A stretch of DNA of 39,406 nucleotides from a virus: positions 1-39,406 of IMG/VR virus record IMGVR_UViG_3300031269_000034; one strand, given 5' to 3'. The notes beneath the pieces are model-generated. The model made no database searches. It worked only from the letters and a program-made list of their open reading frames with translations, and was not told the DNA's origin. Positions 6,899 to 15,401 of this stretch are shown here, one piece after another; within the stretch, counting starts at the first letter, position 1, and every line of letters starts with the position of its first letter. Position numbers and translations under genes: made by a program.

Positions 6899-9676
6899 AT
6901 GGCCAAGACCCAGTCTTCCAGCATCAATCCGGCAGATCACCTGTTTTCCATGACCTTCGATGAGAATGTTGGTCAGCTGTTCGATGTCGCCTTTCTAGTT
7001 CCAACACTGAACGAAATCGATATGACGCGGCACTACATGACACCCCTGGGTGCCCTGGATCTCAACATCCTTTCTCGCGTCATCGGTATTTCTCTCTACA
7101 AAGACAAAAAGACCGCCCGGGTCGACGCCAAGGCTTATCTCGATTATGTTCTGCCTCAGCTCCAGGGGCTGGGTATCAAGTATCTCATGGTCGCAGATGC
7201 AGAGTATTTTCGGATCCTGTCCGGAAACCAGAGCGCAGAAGCCAACCTTGGGCACGTTCTCGACAGCCCTGATGCCTGGCCTGGCTTCAAGATCATCTAC
7301 TGCCCCAACTATCGCTTGGCCTTCACGGCTCCCGATAAGACCACAACCCAAGTCACTCAAGCGTTGCACACATTAATAAGCCACATTCGGGGCAAGTATC
7401 ACACTCCTGGCAAGAGCATCGTTCACTTTGAAGCCTATCCCAAGACCCTCAAAGAAATCACCAGCTGGCTCCAGAAGCTCTTCGACACAAACTGTGATCT
7501 CACCGCGGACATCGAAGGCTTCAGCCTCAAACACTACGACGCAGGGCTGGGCTCCATTAGCTTTGCCTGGAGCCAGCACGAAGGTATTGCCTTTGCCGTG
7601 GACCTCACCCCCACCGGAGAGGATCCAGAAGAGCTCCGGGCCATCCTGCGGGCCTTCTTCGAAGCCTGGGCCGAGCGAGCCAAACGCCTCCATGCTCAGG
7701 ATCGCACAGCTCCCCGGATGATCTGGCACCATGCCGGCTTCGACCTGACCGTGCTGATTTATCAGCTCTTCATGTCCGATATCCTGGATCAAGAAGGGCT
7801 TCTGCACGGTCTCGATGTTATGACAGCGTCCTTCGAAGACACCAAGATCATCGCCTATCTCGCCACCAACTCTTGCGCCGGCAACACGCTGGGCCTCAAA
7901 GAGCAAAGCCAGGAGTTCACCGGCAAATACGCGATTGACGACATCACCAACATCCGAGCAGTCCCACTGCCCAAGCTCCTCCGCTACAACCTGATGGACA
8001 CGCTGGGCACCTGGTTCGTCTACAACAAGCACTACCACCGGATGATCGAAGACGAGCAGCTTCATGTCTACAACACGCTGTTCAAGCCTTCTCTGATCGA
8101 CATCATCCAGATGCAGCTGACCGGTCTTCCTCTCAACATGGATCAGGTCAACCTCATCGAGGTCGTCCTGAAAGCCATTCAAACCTATGCTCTCTCCGAA
8201 ATGCAGACAGTTCCCATGCTGTCCTTTTTCGAGTTCGAGATGCGAAAGAAAGCGGCCGAGAAATACAACGCAACTCATGTGAAGAAGACCAAGGATCCAG
8301 CAGATTACGCAGATCCAGCTTTGAAATCCTATATCGCCTTCAACCCCGGATCGCCCATCCAACTTCAGGAGTTCCTATACGACAAAAACTGGCTTCATCT
8401 GCCCGTCCTGGGAACCTCCAACAGTGGAGCTGCTTCTACTAAAGGTGATCTCCTGGATCGCCTTCAGTTCCACACGAACGATCCCATGGCTAAACGCTTC
8501 CTAGAGGCGCTCACAAACTACAAGGCCGTGGCCAAGATCCTCCAGGATTTCATCCCTAAGTTTCAGGCCGCTCCCCTGGGTCCGGACGGATGGCACTGGC
8601 TCTTTGGTTTCTTTAACATTGGAGGGACCAAGAGCGGTCGCCTTAGTTCTTCAGGTCCCAACCTTCAGAACCTCCCGTCCAACGTCGTCATGGCCATCTC
8701 ACAGGCCTTCCTTGATCTCCTGGACGACGAGATGCGAGCTTTTGTCCAGCCCTTCATCAAGAAAGGAAACCTGCTTCTCGGCAAGCTCATCAAAAGTGCG
8801 TTTGAAGCTCCACCTGGCAAGCTTCTTGTCGGTCTAGATTTCGCGTCCCTAGAGGATCGGATCTCAGCGCTTCAGACCCGGGATCCAGCTAAATTGCGAG
8901 TCTATACAGATGGCTACGATTCTCACTGCCTTCGAGCCTATTACTACTTCGAAGAGGAGATGCCTGACATCGACCCCAACAGCGTCGAGTCTATCAACTC
9001 GATCGCCAGCCGCTACAAATCCCTGCGCCAGGACAGCAAGACACCTACTTTTCTTCTGACCTATGAAGGCACTCATTTCGGCATCGTCGAACAGGTGGGT
9101 TGGGATCTGGAGAAGGCCAAAAAAGTCGAGGCCAAATACAACGAACTCTACGCCGTCTCCAAGCAATGGGTCGAGGATCGCAGGGAAGAGGCCGGACAGC
9201 TCGGCTATGCCGTCCTGGCTTTCGGTCTGCGCCTTAGGACTCCGGTTCTCCAGCAGGTCGTCATGGGCAACCGCAAGACGCCCTACGAGGCCAGACAGGA
9301 AGGTCGAACCATGGGCAACGCCCTCGGGCAGTCCTGGGGTCTTCTCAACAACCGAGCCAGCGTCGAGTTCATGGGCAAAGTCAGGGCAGATCCGAAGATG
9401 CGCCTGATTATTCGTCAGTCTGCGCATATCCACGACGCCCAATACTTCGTGATCGACGAAGACATGGCTGCTATTCTCTTCATGAATGAGCATCTCGTGC
9501 GTGCGGTGGAGTGGCAAGAAGATCCGCTGATCTACCACCCCAAGGTCAAGCTTGGAGGGGAAGTCTCAATCTTCTATCCCAACTGGTCCGAAGAACTGAC
9601 CATCCCAAACGGAGCCACCCAGGCCGAAATCGAAAAGCTTGCGTCCGATCACATCTCGGATCTTGCTACAGCGTAG
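6899..9676 (+). CDS. DNA polymerase, family A, with 3'-5' exonuclease domain
   Basis: A 925-residue replicative polymerase. The proofreading exonuclease shows Exo I DIEG (Asp204, Glu206), Exo II HHAGFD (Asp282) and Exo III YNLMDT (Tyr363, Asp367). The polymerase domain shows a GTKSGRLSSSGPNLQNLPS segment (about 580-600), motif A LDFASLEDR (Asp647), motif B with Arg710, Lys714 and Tyr722, and motif C IHDA (Asp846). Motif C has Ala847 where Pol I and T7 have Glu. It is longer than T7 polymerase (704 residues) and close to N4 gp39; about 160 extra residues precede the exonuclease. It copies the phage genome with the helicase, primase and SSB encoded nearby. A GGAAAC lies upstream of the ATG. Confidence 0.95.
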   Translation: MAKTQSSSINPADHLFSMTFDENVGQLFDVAFLVPTLNEIDMTRHYMTPLGALDLNILSRVIGISLYKDKKTARVDAKAYLDYVLPQLQGLGIKYLMVADAEYFRILSGNQSAEANLGHVLDSPDAWPGFKIIYCPNYRLAFTAPDKTTTQVTQALHTLISHIRGKYHTPGKSIVHFEAYPKTLKEITSWLQKLFDTNCDLTADIEGFSLKHYDAGLGSISFAWSQHEGIAFAVDLTPTGEDPEELRAILRAFFEAWAERAKRLHAQDRTAPRMIWHHAGFDLTVLIYQLFMSDILDQEGLLHGLDVMTASFEDTKIIAYLATNSCAGNTLGLKEQSQEFTGKYAIDDITNIRAVPLPKLLRYNLMDTLGTWFVYNKHYHRMIEDEQLHVYNTLFKPSLIDIIQMQLTGLPLNMDQVNLIEVVLKAIQTYALSEMQTVPMLSFFEFEMRKKAAEKYNATHVKKTKDPADYADPALKSYIAFNPGSPIQLQEFLYDKNWLHLPVLGTSNSGAASTKGDLLDRLQFHTNDPMAKRFLEALTNYKAVAKILQDFIPKFQAAPLGPDGWHWLFGFFNIGGTKSGRLSSSGPNLQNLPSNVVMAISQAFLDLLDDEMRAFVQPFIKKGNLLLGKLIKSAFEAPPGKLLVGLDFASLEDRISALQTRDPAKLRVYTDGYDSHCLRAYYYFEEEMPDIDPNSVESINSIASRYKSLRQDSKTPTFLLTYEGTHFGIVEQVGWDLEKAKKVEAKYNELYAVSKQWVEDRREEAGQLGYAVLAFGLRLRTPVLQQVVMGNRKTPYEARQEGRTMGNALGQSWGLLNNRASVEFMGKVRADPKMRLIIRQSAHIHDAQYFVIDEDMAAILFMNEHLVRAVEWQEDPLIYHPKVKLGGEVSIFYPNWSEELTIPNGATQAEIEKLASDHISDLATA

Positions 9677-9756
9677 GTATACCCCTAAGCATGTCAAACA
9701 TCATTATGATCCGTAGTCCACATGCGGGGCATATTCCCAAAATATGAGGACAATCC

Positions 9757-10053
9757 ATGACCACTCGCAAAGAATTCTTTTTCAACGTGTCTGCTTCACT
9801 GACATACCGATCCGAAACCGGCTTCGAATCCTGCTTAAAAAGCGCCCTGGTCTCTGTTCCTACTAAGTCAGTTCCGTCTTCCGCTCTGAACCATGCCACA
9901 CGTGTGATGATCCAGCAGCTGGTCCAAACCCAGGAAATCGACCCCATCATGATCAGCGATATCGCTATCGTCTCGGTGTCGCCTCTAGGCCTTATGTCAC
10001 CTTTGGAGTTCTACGACCTCTCCGGCAAACCCACCAATCAAACAGGACATTGA
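9757..10053 (+). CDS. Hypothetical protein
   Basis: A 98-residue protein with GAGGA before its ATG, after an 80-base gap downstream of the DNA polymerase. The sequence has a beta-like N-terminus (KEFFFNVSASLTYRS), a central helix (ATRVMIQQLVQTQ) and a segment IAIVSVSPLGLMSPLEFYDL. No membrane helix or catalytic motif is clear. Its stop is followed by TCC and then the next ATG (TGATCCATG). No family recognised. Confidence 0.55.
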   Translation: MTTRKEFFFNVSASLTYRSETGFESCLKSALVSVPTKSVPSSALNHATRVMIQQLVQTQEIDPIMISDIAIVSVSPLGLMSPLEFYDLSGKPTNQTGH

Positions 10054-10056
10054 TCC

Positions 10057-10278
10057 ATGGAAAATCCCATCGAACGTAAAGTTACTGGCTTTCTACCTAA
10101 CGGAGAAACAATCTACCTTGGTAAGATCGAAATGACTGATGAACATCTCTCCGTTTATCTTAAAAGAATTGCAGAAGGGTACGACTGCCTTAGTGGTGGA
10201 TCTTTCCGCGTCAACGGAGGTGTTTTTTCAACTATGTCCTTCATTGGTGTCCACGTATCGCCTCCCCCCAAATCCTAA
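10057..10278 (+). CDS. Hypothetical small protein
   Basis: A 73-residue protein starting three bases after the previous stop, so probably coupled. It has a beta-hairpin look (VTGFLPNGETIYLGKIEM) and a Gly-rich C-terminal half (CLSGGSFRVNGGVFS), ending in a run of Pro. No family recognised. It precedes the nuclease gene by 18 bases. Confidence 0.5.
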   Translation: MENPIERKVTGFLPNGETIYLGKIEMTDEHLSVYLKRIAEGYDCLSGGSFRVNGGVFSTMSFIGVHVSPPPKS

Positions 10279-10296
10279 TTATCAGGAGATCCCGTT

Positions 10297-11295
10297 ATGG
10301 GTTCAAGTATCACGAACAACAGCGGGATCAGCCTACCTCTTGCCGTCTGGCTTGCCGTGGATCCCTACACCAACGGAGCCGATCGTCCCGAGTATCAGGG
10401 CCGCAACCTGATCTCGGTGACGTCCCTTCTAAAGCCCGTGCGACAGACCGTTCTCTCTTCCCGGCTTGATCCAGAAGATGCTCCCGTGGACATCATGAGC
10501 CGGGTCAAATCCCGCATCGGCCATGCCATCCACGACAGCATCGAGAAGGCCTGGACCGACGATCCCAAAGCTCGGGAACAGGCTCTCGTCGCTCTTGGTA
10601 TCCCGTCCAAAGTGGCTCAGAAGCTTGCCATCAATCCCGAGGTGCCGGCAGACCTCTCGCTCTACATGGAGCAGCGGCATTTTCGGGAAGTGGACGTCGA
10701 CGGCTTCAAGGTTGTCGTCTCCGGACAGTTTGATATGGTTCTCAACGGCCAGAACAACGACATCAAGGTCACGTCGACCTTCACCTATACCAGCGGCAAC
10801 AAGGACGAAGACTACTCCCTCCAAGGATCCTGCTATCGCTGGTTGGCTCCTGACATCATTACGTCCGACACAATGATGATCCAACACATCTTTACAGACT
10901 GGATCGCCTCCCGTGCGCGAGCGACGGAAGAATATCCTTCGAGTCCAGTTCTCGACACTCCTTACGAGCTGATGCCCCTTGACGAAACCGAAGCCTGGAT
11001 CAAGTCCCGCATTCGTGAGGTCATCAAGAACCAGAACCTGCCCGAGCAGGACGTCGTTCGCTGCACCGACAAAGAGCTGTGGCGAACGCAGCCTTCCTAC
11101 AAATACTACACTGATCCTGACAAGGCAGCCCAGGGTAGACGGGCAAGCAAGGTCTTTTCTACATCCGCCGCGGCTCACAGACATCGAGCCGAAAAAGGGA
11201 AAGGTACGGTTCTGACCATCCCCGGACAGGTCAAGGCCTGTGGATACTGCCCCGCTTTTACCCTCTGTTCCCAGAAAGATATGTACGAGCTTTGA
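10297..11295 (+). CDS. PD-(D/E)XK nuclease, N4 gp42-like exonuclease
   Basis: A 332-residue protein with a PD-(D/E)XK nuclease pattern: SGQFDMV (Asp about 144), then DIKVT (about 155-159, giving D-x-K in place of ExK), and QGSCYRWL (Gln and Tyr of motif IV, about 179). An upstream HAIHD fits the N-terminal helix of Cas4/RecB-type nucleases. The C-terminus has three clustered cysteines (CGYCPAFTLC, about 315-324), as in nucleases that hold an iron-sulfur cluster, but a clear fourth partner is not obvious. N4-like phages have a nuclease of this type (gp42) between the polymerase and primase genes. It probably processes DNA ends in recombination or replication. AGGAG lies upstream; the next gene starts two bases after its stop. 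Confidence 0.75.
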   Translation: MGSSITNNSGISLPLAVWLAVDPYTNGADRPEYQGRNLISVTSLLKPVRQTVLSSRLDPEDAPVDIMSRVKSRIGHAIHDSIEKAWTDDPKAREQALVALGIPSKVAQKLAINPEVPADLSLYMEQRHFREVDVDGFKVVVSGQFDMVLNGQNNDIKVTSTFTYTSGNKDEDYSLQGSCYRWLAPDIITSDTMMIQHIFTDWIASRARATEEYPSSPVLDTPYELMPLDETEAWIKSRIREVIKNQNLPEQDVVRCTDKELWRTQPSYKYYTDPDKAAQGRRASKVFSTSAAAHRHRAEKGKGTVLTIPGQVKACGYCPAFTLCSQKDMYEL

Positions 11296-11296
11296 C

Positions 11297-13546
11297 ATGA
11301 AAGACATCATCCCCCGTCTGACCCCTGCTGACATCGAAGACGCTGTTTCCACACGCCTCTCTCTCGAGGATCTAGATCAGCTGCCGCGTCATGCACTTCT
11401 CGAGCGCATCACTGATGCCGCTTGTGCCAACGTGAACTCTGTCGATCGCAACTTCATGCGCACCTTCGTCATTGGCCTTCTCAATCCTTTGCCAGCCATG
11501 ATGCGTGCCACTATCGACACCGAATATCCGGACAGCACCGTGCCCATCAACGGCTTCGTCGGCTGCCTGGGTGAATCCGGTATTGGTAAGGGCAAGACGC
11601 TCAAGCTGATTGAGCAGACCCTGCTTCGTGGCTTCTACGAGCGCTTCACCAAAGAGACTGTTCCAATCGCTTTGGAAAACGCCCTTTGGGAACGCGCCCA
11701 ACGTGAAGCCGGCTGGTCCGGTAAAACCGACCAGGAAGAGTATGATCGCTTCAAGACCATCTTCCGGCGCCAGGGCACGCTTCGCACATGCTCTCGAACC
11801 ATCACCGAAGCTGCCATCATCCAGATGCGCAACAAGTCGATCCTCAGCAACTCCTGTGCCGTCAACCTACAGGTCGACGAGATCGGTCAGAACCTCTCCA
11901 ACGTGAGCGGTCAATATGGCCCTCTCAACATGTTCTTGGAGCTCTATGACGGTGGCTGGATGAAAGAATCCGCCACCAAGTCAGGCAAAGACGGAGAGCG
12001 CGAAGAAGAGATCCACGGATGGGTGCCTGCCACCTTCCTGTTCTTCGGATCGCCCTCTGCCCTGCTCGACGGTGGTAAGCGCCAGCAGGACTTCATGAAT
12101 CTGCTCGAAACCGGATACATGCGACGGACCCTCTTTGCCTATGCGGACAAGAAGACCGTGACCCAAACCTCTGCCAGGGCCCGGCTCGATGCCGTTCGCT
12201 CGAAGCAATCAGTCTCAGACATTCGCAAGCTACAGGCCCATTTCGATGGCCTAAGCCACATCGATCGTCTTAACTGGCATGTCACTCTCGATGAAGATGT
12301 GCTGGTGACGTATCTTCAGTACCAGATCGATTGTGAGCTTCGTGGATCTAAGCTCACCTCAGAGCACGATATCTTGCGCTACGAGATCCAGAACCGTCAC
12401 TTCAAGGCGCTCAAACTAGCAGGTGTGCTCGCCTTCATCGACGAGAGCACGGTCTGCACCCATGACCACTTTGCCTGTGCCGTTCGCATTGTAGAAGAAG
12501 CCGGCGAGTCAGCCGTGAAGATCCTCTACCAGGAAGAAGCTCACGTCCGATTGGCCAAGTGGCTCGCCACCAAGAAAGACTCCGTCACGCTCGCTGACAT
12601 CCACGAACAGCCCTACATGAAGCAGCTCACCCAGCAAGTCAGAAAAGACAAGATCGAGCTGGCCACATCTTGGGGATATACCAACAATGTGATCATCAAG
12701 CGTTTCATGGCCGAGACCGTAGAAATGTATTCTGCCGACACTCTGGAAGAAACCGATCTTGACAATATGCAGCTCAGCTACTCCAACGACATCGCTCGAG
12801 ACTACGTTCCGATGTCCAATGTTCCTTGGGACAAGATGAATGAGCTGGTAACAGCACCAGATCTTCACTGGTGCAACCACATGTTCGAGAACGGTCATAG
12901 GCTTCGAGACAACATGATCCCTGGCTTCAACATGATCGTTCTCGATTGTGATGGAGAGGTGGCGCTCGAAACCGTGCATGATCTCTTTAATAAAGCCCGC
13001 TTCATGACCTACACCACGAAGCGTCACCAGACCGACGGCACCGACCGTTTCCGCTTGATCCTCCCAACTAACTTCAAGCTGCATCTCGATGCAAATGATT
13101 ACAAGGAGTTCATGTCCGACGTTCTTGACTGGATGCCTTTCTGGTCCAAAGAGACCTCCGATGGTGGACCCAAGCAGCCTGAGAAAAAGTGGCTCACCAA
13201 CCCAGACGCCCTAGTTCACTTCAATGAAGGCGAGCTCTTTAACGTGCTTCCCTTCATTCCAAAAACCCGGGACAACCGCAGCCACAAAGCTGCGGCCGAA
13301 CCTCTTCGGGACATGGGCAATCTCGAGCGCTACTTTCTTAGACAGATGAGTGAAGGCAACCGCAATAACAACTTTGCAGCCTACGCTTTCGCTCTCGTCG
13401 ACACCGGCATGAGCCTTCAGGAGATCGAAGGCCGCGTGCGGGGGTTGAATGCACAACTAATGAGTCCGTTGTCTATCGACGAGCTGACCTTCACTGTCAT
13501 CAAAAGCGCGTCCATCCGCTGCGCACAGCGAGATTACGCCGCCTGA
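11297..13546 (+). CDS. Primase-helicase, N4 gp43-like
   Basis: A 749-residue protein. The frame is open upstream to 11240, but the ATG at 11297, two bases after the previous stop, fits best. The N-terminal part is a P-loop ATPase: Walker A GESGIGKGKT (about 93-102) and Walker B LQVDEIG (about 190-196). The C-terminal part has features of an archaeo-eukaryotic primase/PrimPol fold: IVLDCDGE (about 548-555, D-x-D metal ligands) and TTKRHQTDGTDRFRLILP (about 573-590, the xxH motif followed by the RFRLILP strand). The ATPase precedes the primase, the reverse of many phage fusions. It probably primes synthesis and unwinds DNA for the polymerase. N4 gp43 is called a primase in the literature. The domain assignment is from motifs only. 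Confidence 0.75.
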   Translation: MKDIIPRLTPADIEDAVSTRLSLEDLDQLPRHALLERITDAACANVNSVDRNFMRTFVIGLLNPLPAMMRATIDTEYPDSTVPINGFVGCLGESGIGKGKTLKLIEQTLLRGFYERFTKETVPIALENALWERAQREAGWSGKTDQEEYDRFKTIFRRQGTLRTCSRTITEAAIIQMRNKSILSNSCAVNLQVDEIGQNLSNVSGQYGPLNMFLELYDGGWMKESATKSGKDGEREEEIHGWVPATFLFFGSPSALLDGGKRQQDFMNLLETGYMRRTLFAYADKKTVTQTSARARLDAVRSKQSVSDIRKLQAHFDGLSHIDRLNWHVTLDEDVLVTYLQYQIDCELRGSKLTSEHDILRYEIQNRHFKALKLAGVLAFIDESTVCTHDHFACAVRIVEEAGESAVKILYQEEAHVRLAKWLATKKDSVTLADIHEQPYMKQLTQQVRKDKIELATSWGYTNNVIIKRFMAETVEMYSADTLEETDLDNMQLSYSNDIARDYVPMSNVPWDKMNELVTAPDLHWCNHMFENGHRLRDNMIPGFNMIVLDCDGEVALETVHDLFNKARFMTYTTKRHQTDGTDRFRLILPTNFKLHLDANDYKEFMSDVLDWMPFWSKETSDGGPKQPEKKWLTNPDALVHFNEGELFNVLPFIPKTRDNRSHKAAAEPLRDMGNLERYFLRQMSEGNRNNNFAAYAFALVDTGMSLQEIEGRVRGLNAQLMSPLSIDELTFTVIKSASIRCAQRDYAA

Positions 13547-13562
13547 TCCAAGCCACACTCAT

Positions 13563-13590
13563 TCGTCGGCTTTGGGGATGAGGCCGACGA
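13563..13590 (+). other. Hairpin downstream of the primase gene
   Basis: A perfect 8-bp stem (13563-13570 with 13583-13590) and a 12-base loop start 17 bases after the primase stop codon. It has no T-run of its own and stands just before the terminator hairpin, so it may assist termination or protect the RNA 3' end. Confidence 0.55.
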
Positions 13591-13596
13591 ACACAA

Positions 13597-13633
13597 GAAG
13601 GCCCGGTCGTAAGATCGGGCCTTCTATCATTTT
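13597..13633 (+). terminator. Intrinsic terminator after the primase gene
   Basis: A perfect 9-bp GC-rich stem (GAAGGCCCG at 13597-13605 with CGGGCCTTC at 13616-13624) and a 10-base loop, followed by a T-rich tail (TATCATTTT). It ends the polymerase-nuclease-primase transcript and leaves the ATPase/SSB genes to a separate promoter or to readthrough. Confidence 0.85.
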
Positions 13634-13650
13634 CACATGTGAGCAAGATT

Positions 13651-13663
13651 ACCAGAATCTGGT
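13651..13663. repeat. Small inverted repeat in the intergenic region
   Basis: ACCAGAATCTGGT has 5-base arms around a 3-base centre. It lies in the 229-base gap between the terminator and the ATPase gene, where a promoter for the next operon is expected. Its size recalls the hairpins of N4 early promoters, but the fit is weak. No convincing sigma70 boxes were found in this gap. Confidence 0.35.
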
Positions 13664-13739
13664 GGCTGTTTCACCTTGATATACAGCTAGAAATCATGTC
13701 ATCTGACCAGACCCGACAAGCTTTCTTCTTTCTCCACAT

Positions 13740-13750
13740 CCCCCCCCCCC
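13740..13750. repeat. Homopolymer run of 11 C
   Basis: Eleven consecutive C stand 25 bases upstream of the ATPase start codon, just before AAAAGGAG. No other run of this length was noticed in the window. It could alter spacing between promoter and ribosome-binding site by slippage, or be a sequencing error in length. Confidence 0.9.
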
Positions 13751-13775
13751 ACTTCAATCCATAAAAGGAGCACGC

Positions 13776-14537
13776 ATGTCAGACGATTTAAGCGCACCAC
13801 AAGATCAGGACATGAACGAGCAGCTCGTTCTGATCACAGGCGACAGCGGGGCCGGTAAATCCGCATCTCTGCGCAATCTTTCAAACCAAGAAAACTGGCT
13901 CTACCTAAACTGCGAAGTTGGCAAACGCCTTCCTTTCCGAAATCGTTTTAAGCAGACCAAGATCGAAGATCCCTTCTGGCTCTACTCTGCTTTTGACGCT
14001 TGCCAAAATGAGCCCAGTGTCCTCGGCGTCATCATCGATACTATCACGATGAACATGGATGCCTTCGAGGACATGTACATCAAAACTGCCGAGGACACTC
14101 GTGCCGCCTGGGGTGAATACGGCACCTACCTTCGCACTCTCATGCGCGAAAAGATCCAGCCTTTTGGCAAGCCTGTCCTTATTCTTGCGCACCGGACCCA
14201 GGTCTATGACGAGAAGAAGATGGAGCTGAGTTACCGCTGCGACATCAAGGGCGCCGTTGGCAAGGGCAAGGGCTTCGAGTCCATGTTCTCAACTGTCATC
14301 AATGCTCGCAAAGTCGATCTTAAAGAGCTCGAAGAGCATCCTGGCCAGCTGCTCACTATCACTGATGAAGACAAGTATCTCGGCTTCAAGCACGTCTTCC
14401 AGGTGCATCCCACCAAGGACACTCGCACCGATCGCATCCGTACTCCGATGGGCCTGTTTCCCCGCAACGAACCGTTCATGGACAACGACGCAGCTCTACT
14501 GCTGACCCAGCTGAACGACTATTACGGCAACGACTAA
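13776..14537 (+). CDS. RecA-like P-loop ATPase, N4 gp44-like (Sak4-type)
   Basis: A 253-residue ATPase with Walker A GDSGAGKS (22-29) and Walker B GVIIDTITM (about 84-92). Further along is LILAHRTQVYD, the usual sensor strand of phage RecA-fold ATPases annotated as AAA or Sak4-like proteins. The ribosome-binding site AAAAGGAG is the strongest seen in the replication region. The gene is first in the segment after the terminator and is followed by the SSB. Sak4 proteins assist single-strand annealing together with an SSB, and the pairing here fits that. Placement as N4 gp44 is by gene order. A general AAA role is the alternative. Confidence 0.75.
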   Translation: MSDDLSAPQDQDMNEQLVLITGDSGAGKSASLRNLSNQENWLYLNCEVGKRLPFRNRFKQTKIEDPFWLYSAFDACQNEPSVLGVIIDTITMNMDAFEDMYIKTAEDTRAAWGEYGTYLRTLMREKIQPFGKPVLILAHRTQVYDEKKMELSYRCDIKGAVGKGKGFESMFSTVINARKVDLKELEEHPGQLLTITDEDKYLGFKHVFQVHPTKDTRTDRIRTPMGLFPRNEPFMDNDAALLLTQLNDYYGND

Positions 14538-14553
14538 GATCCTGCTGCCGTGA

Positions 14554-14580
14554 CCTGGGTCTGTGATCCTTAGATCCAGG
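14554..14580 (+). other. Hairpin between the ATPase and SSB genes
   Basis: A 9-bp stem including one G-T pair (CCTGGGTCT at 14554-14562 with AGATCCAGG at 14572-14580) and a 9-base loop. No T-run follows, so it is more likely an RNA-stability or partial-termination element than a full terminator. The surrounding gap (14538-14647) shows nothing else clear except AAAGAAAGA before the SSB start. Confidence 0.45.
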
Positions 14581-14647
14581 CTCAACTTCTGATGGGGAAA
14601 TCAATACTCCCCTACCACTCTCCCAATCACTTAAAGAAAGACTTCCC

Positions 14648-15394
14648 ATGAGTAAGATGTTTGGCGCCTTTGACACGGACCAGCTTGACGAGCAGGCTCC
14701 CCGTCTCGGAGGCTACGCTCCTGTCGAGACTGACGGCTATGTCGGCACGATCAAGCTGGCATATGCTGGCAAATCCCCCAACTCAGATAGCCGGTTCGTT
14801 GAGGTTATCGCTGACATCAACGGCCAGGAATACAAGGAACGATTCTACATCTGTTCCAAGACCGGGCAGCCCTTCTACGAAGACAAAAAGGATCCTTCAA
14901 AAAAGCGTCCGCTGCCAGGCCTGGTTCACATCGACCACATGTGCCTTATGACCACTGGCCAAAAGCTCGCCGAGCAAGATGTCGAAGACAAGGTCGTCAT
15001 GCTTTGGGACACAACCGTAGGCGCTGAAACCCACCAGACCGTCCCAGTCCTTATCGACCTTCTTGGTAAGGAAGTCGGTCTCGCCATCAACAAGGTGACA
15101 CAGTGGAAGCAGAAGAAGGTCGACGGCCGCTATGTCGACTCCGACGAGACCCAAGACATCAACGAACTCGACTTCGTCTATCACCCGGAAAACAACATGG
15201 TCGTCGACGAGATTCGCCGCGAGGTCGAAGAAGCTTCTCACTACCCGGCCTGGATCGACCGCAACAAAGGCAAGACCAAGAACAAAACCAAGTCCAAGCC
15301 TGGCAAACAGTTAGTTGGTGGAGCACCACAGTCTGGCCTCGGCGCAGCTTCCAGCAACTCTACCAGTGGCAAATCCAATCCTTTCCTGAAGTGA
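14648..15394 (+). CDS. Single-stranded DNA-binding protein, N4 gp45-like
   Basis: A 248-residue protein resembling N4 gp45 SSB (265 residues) in size, position and layout. Residues about 25-175 form a beta-rich binding domain (GYVGTIKLAYAGKSPNSDSR, then QEYKERFYICSKTG). A Lys-rich stretch (about 215-228, KGKTKNKTKSKPGK), a Gly/Ser linker and the tail SGKSNPFLK follow. In N4, gp45 coats single strands in replication and also activates host sigma70 RNA polymerase at late promoters, a function that needs its C-terminal part. The same dual role here is inference. The AAAGAAAGA upstream of the ATG is a moderate ribosome-binding site. Next is the RuvC-like gene, only seven bases after its stop. Confidence 0.82.
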   Translation: MSKMFGAFDTDQLDEQAPRLGGYAPVETDGYVGTIKLAYAGKSPNSDSRFVEVIADINGQEYKERFYICSKTGQPFYEDKKDPSKKRPLPGLVHIDHMCLMTTGQKLAEQDVEDKVVMLWDTTVGAETHQTVPVLIDLLGKEVGLAINKVTQWKQKKVDGRYVDSDETQDINELDFVYHPENNMVVDEIRREVEEASHYPAWIDRNKGKTKNKTKSKPGKQLVGGAPQSGLGAASSNSTSGKSNPFLK

Positions 15395-15401
15395 GGAAAG
15401 T

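Noticed and set aside
7373-8362. A 329-codon minus-strand frame inside the DNA polymerase gene
   Set aside because: The plus strand has all exonuclease motifs here. The minus frame is a shadow caused by codon bias.
10429-11352. A 307-codon minus-strand frame across the nuclease gene
   Set aside because: It runs antisense to the PD-(D/E)XK gene, with no matching motif and no supporting operon on that strand.
13651-13663. Hairpin ACCAGAATCTGGT as an N4-type vRNAP promoter
   Set aside because: Arm and loop size fit, but the base at the position of the conserved -8 G is T, and N4 early promoters lie at the genome end, not before the SSB operon. It is kept only as an inverted repeat.
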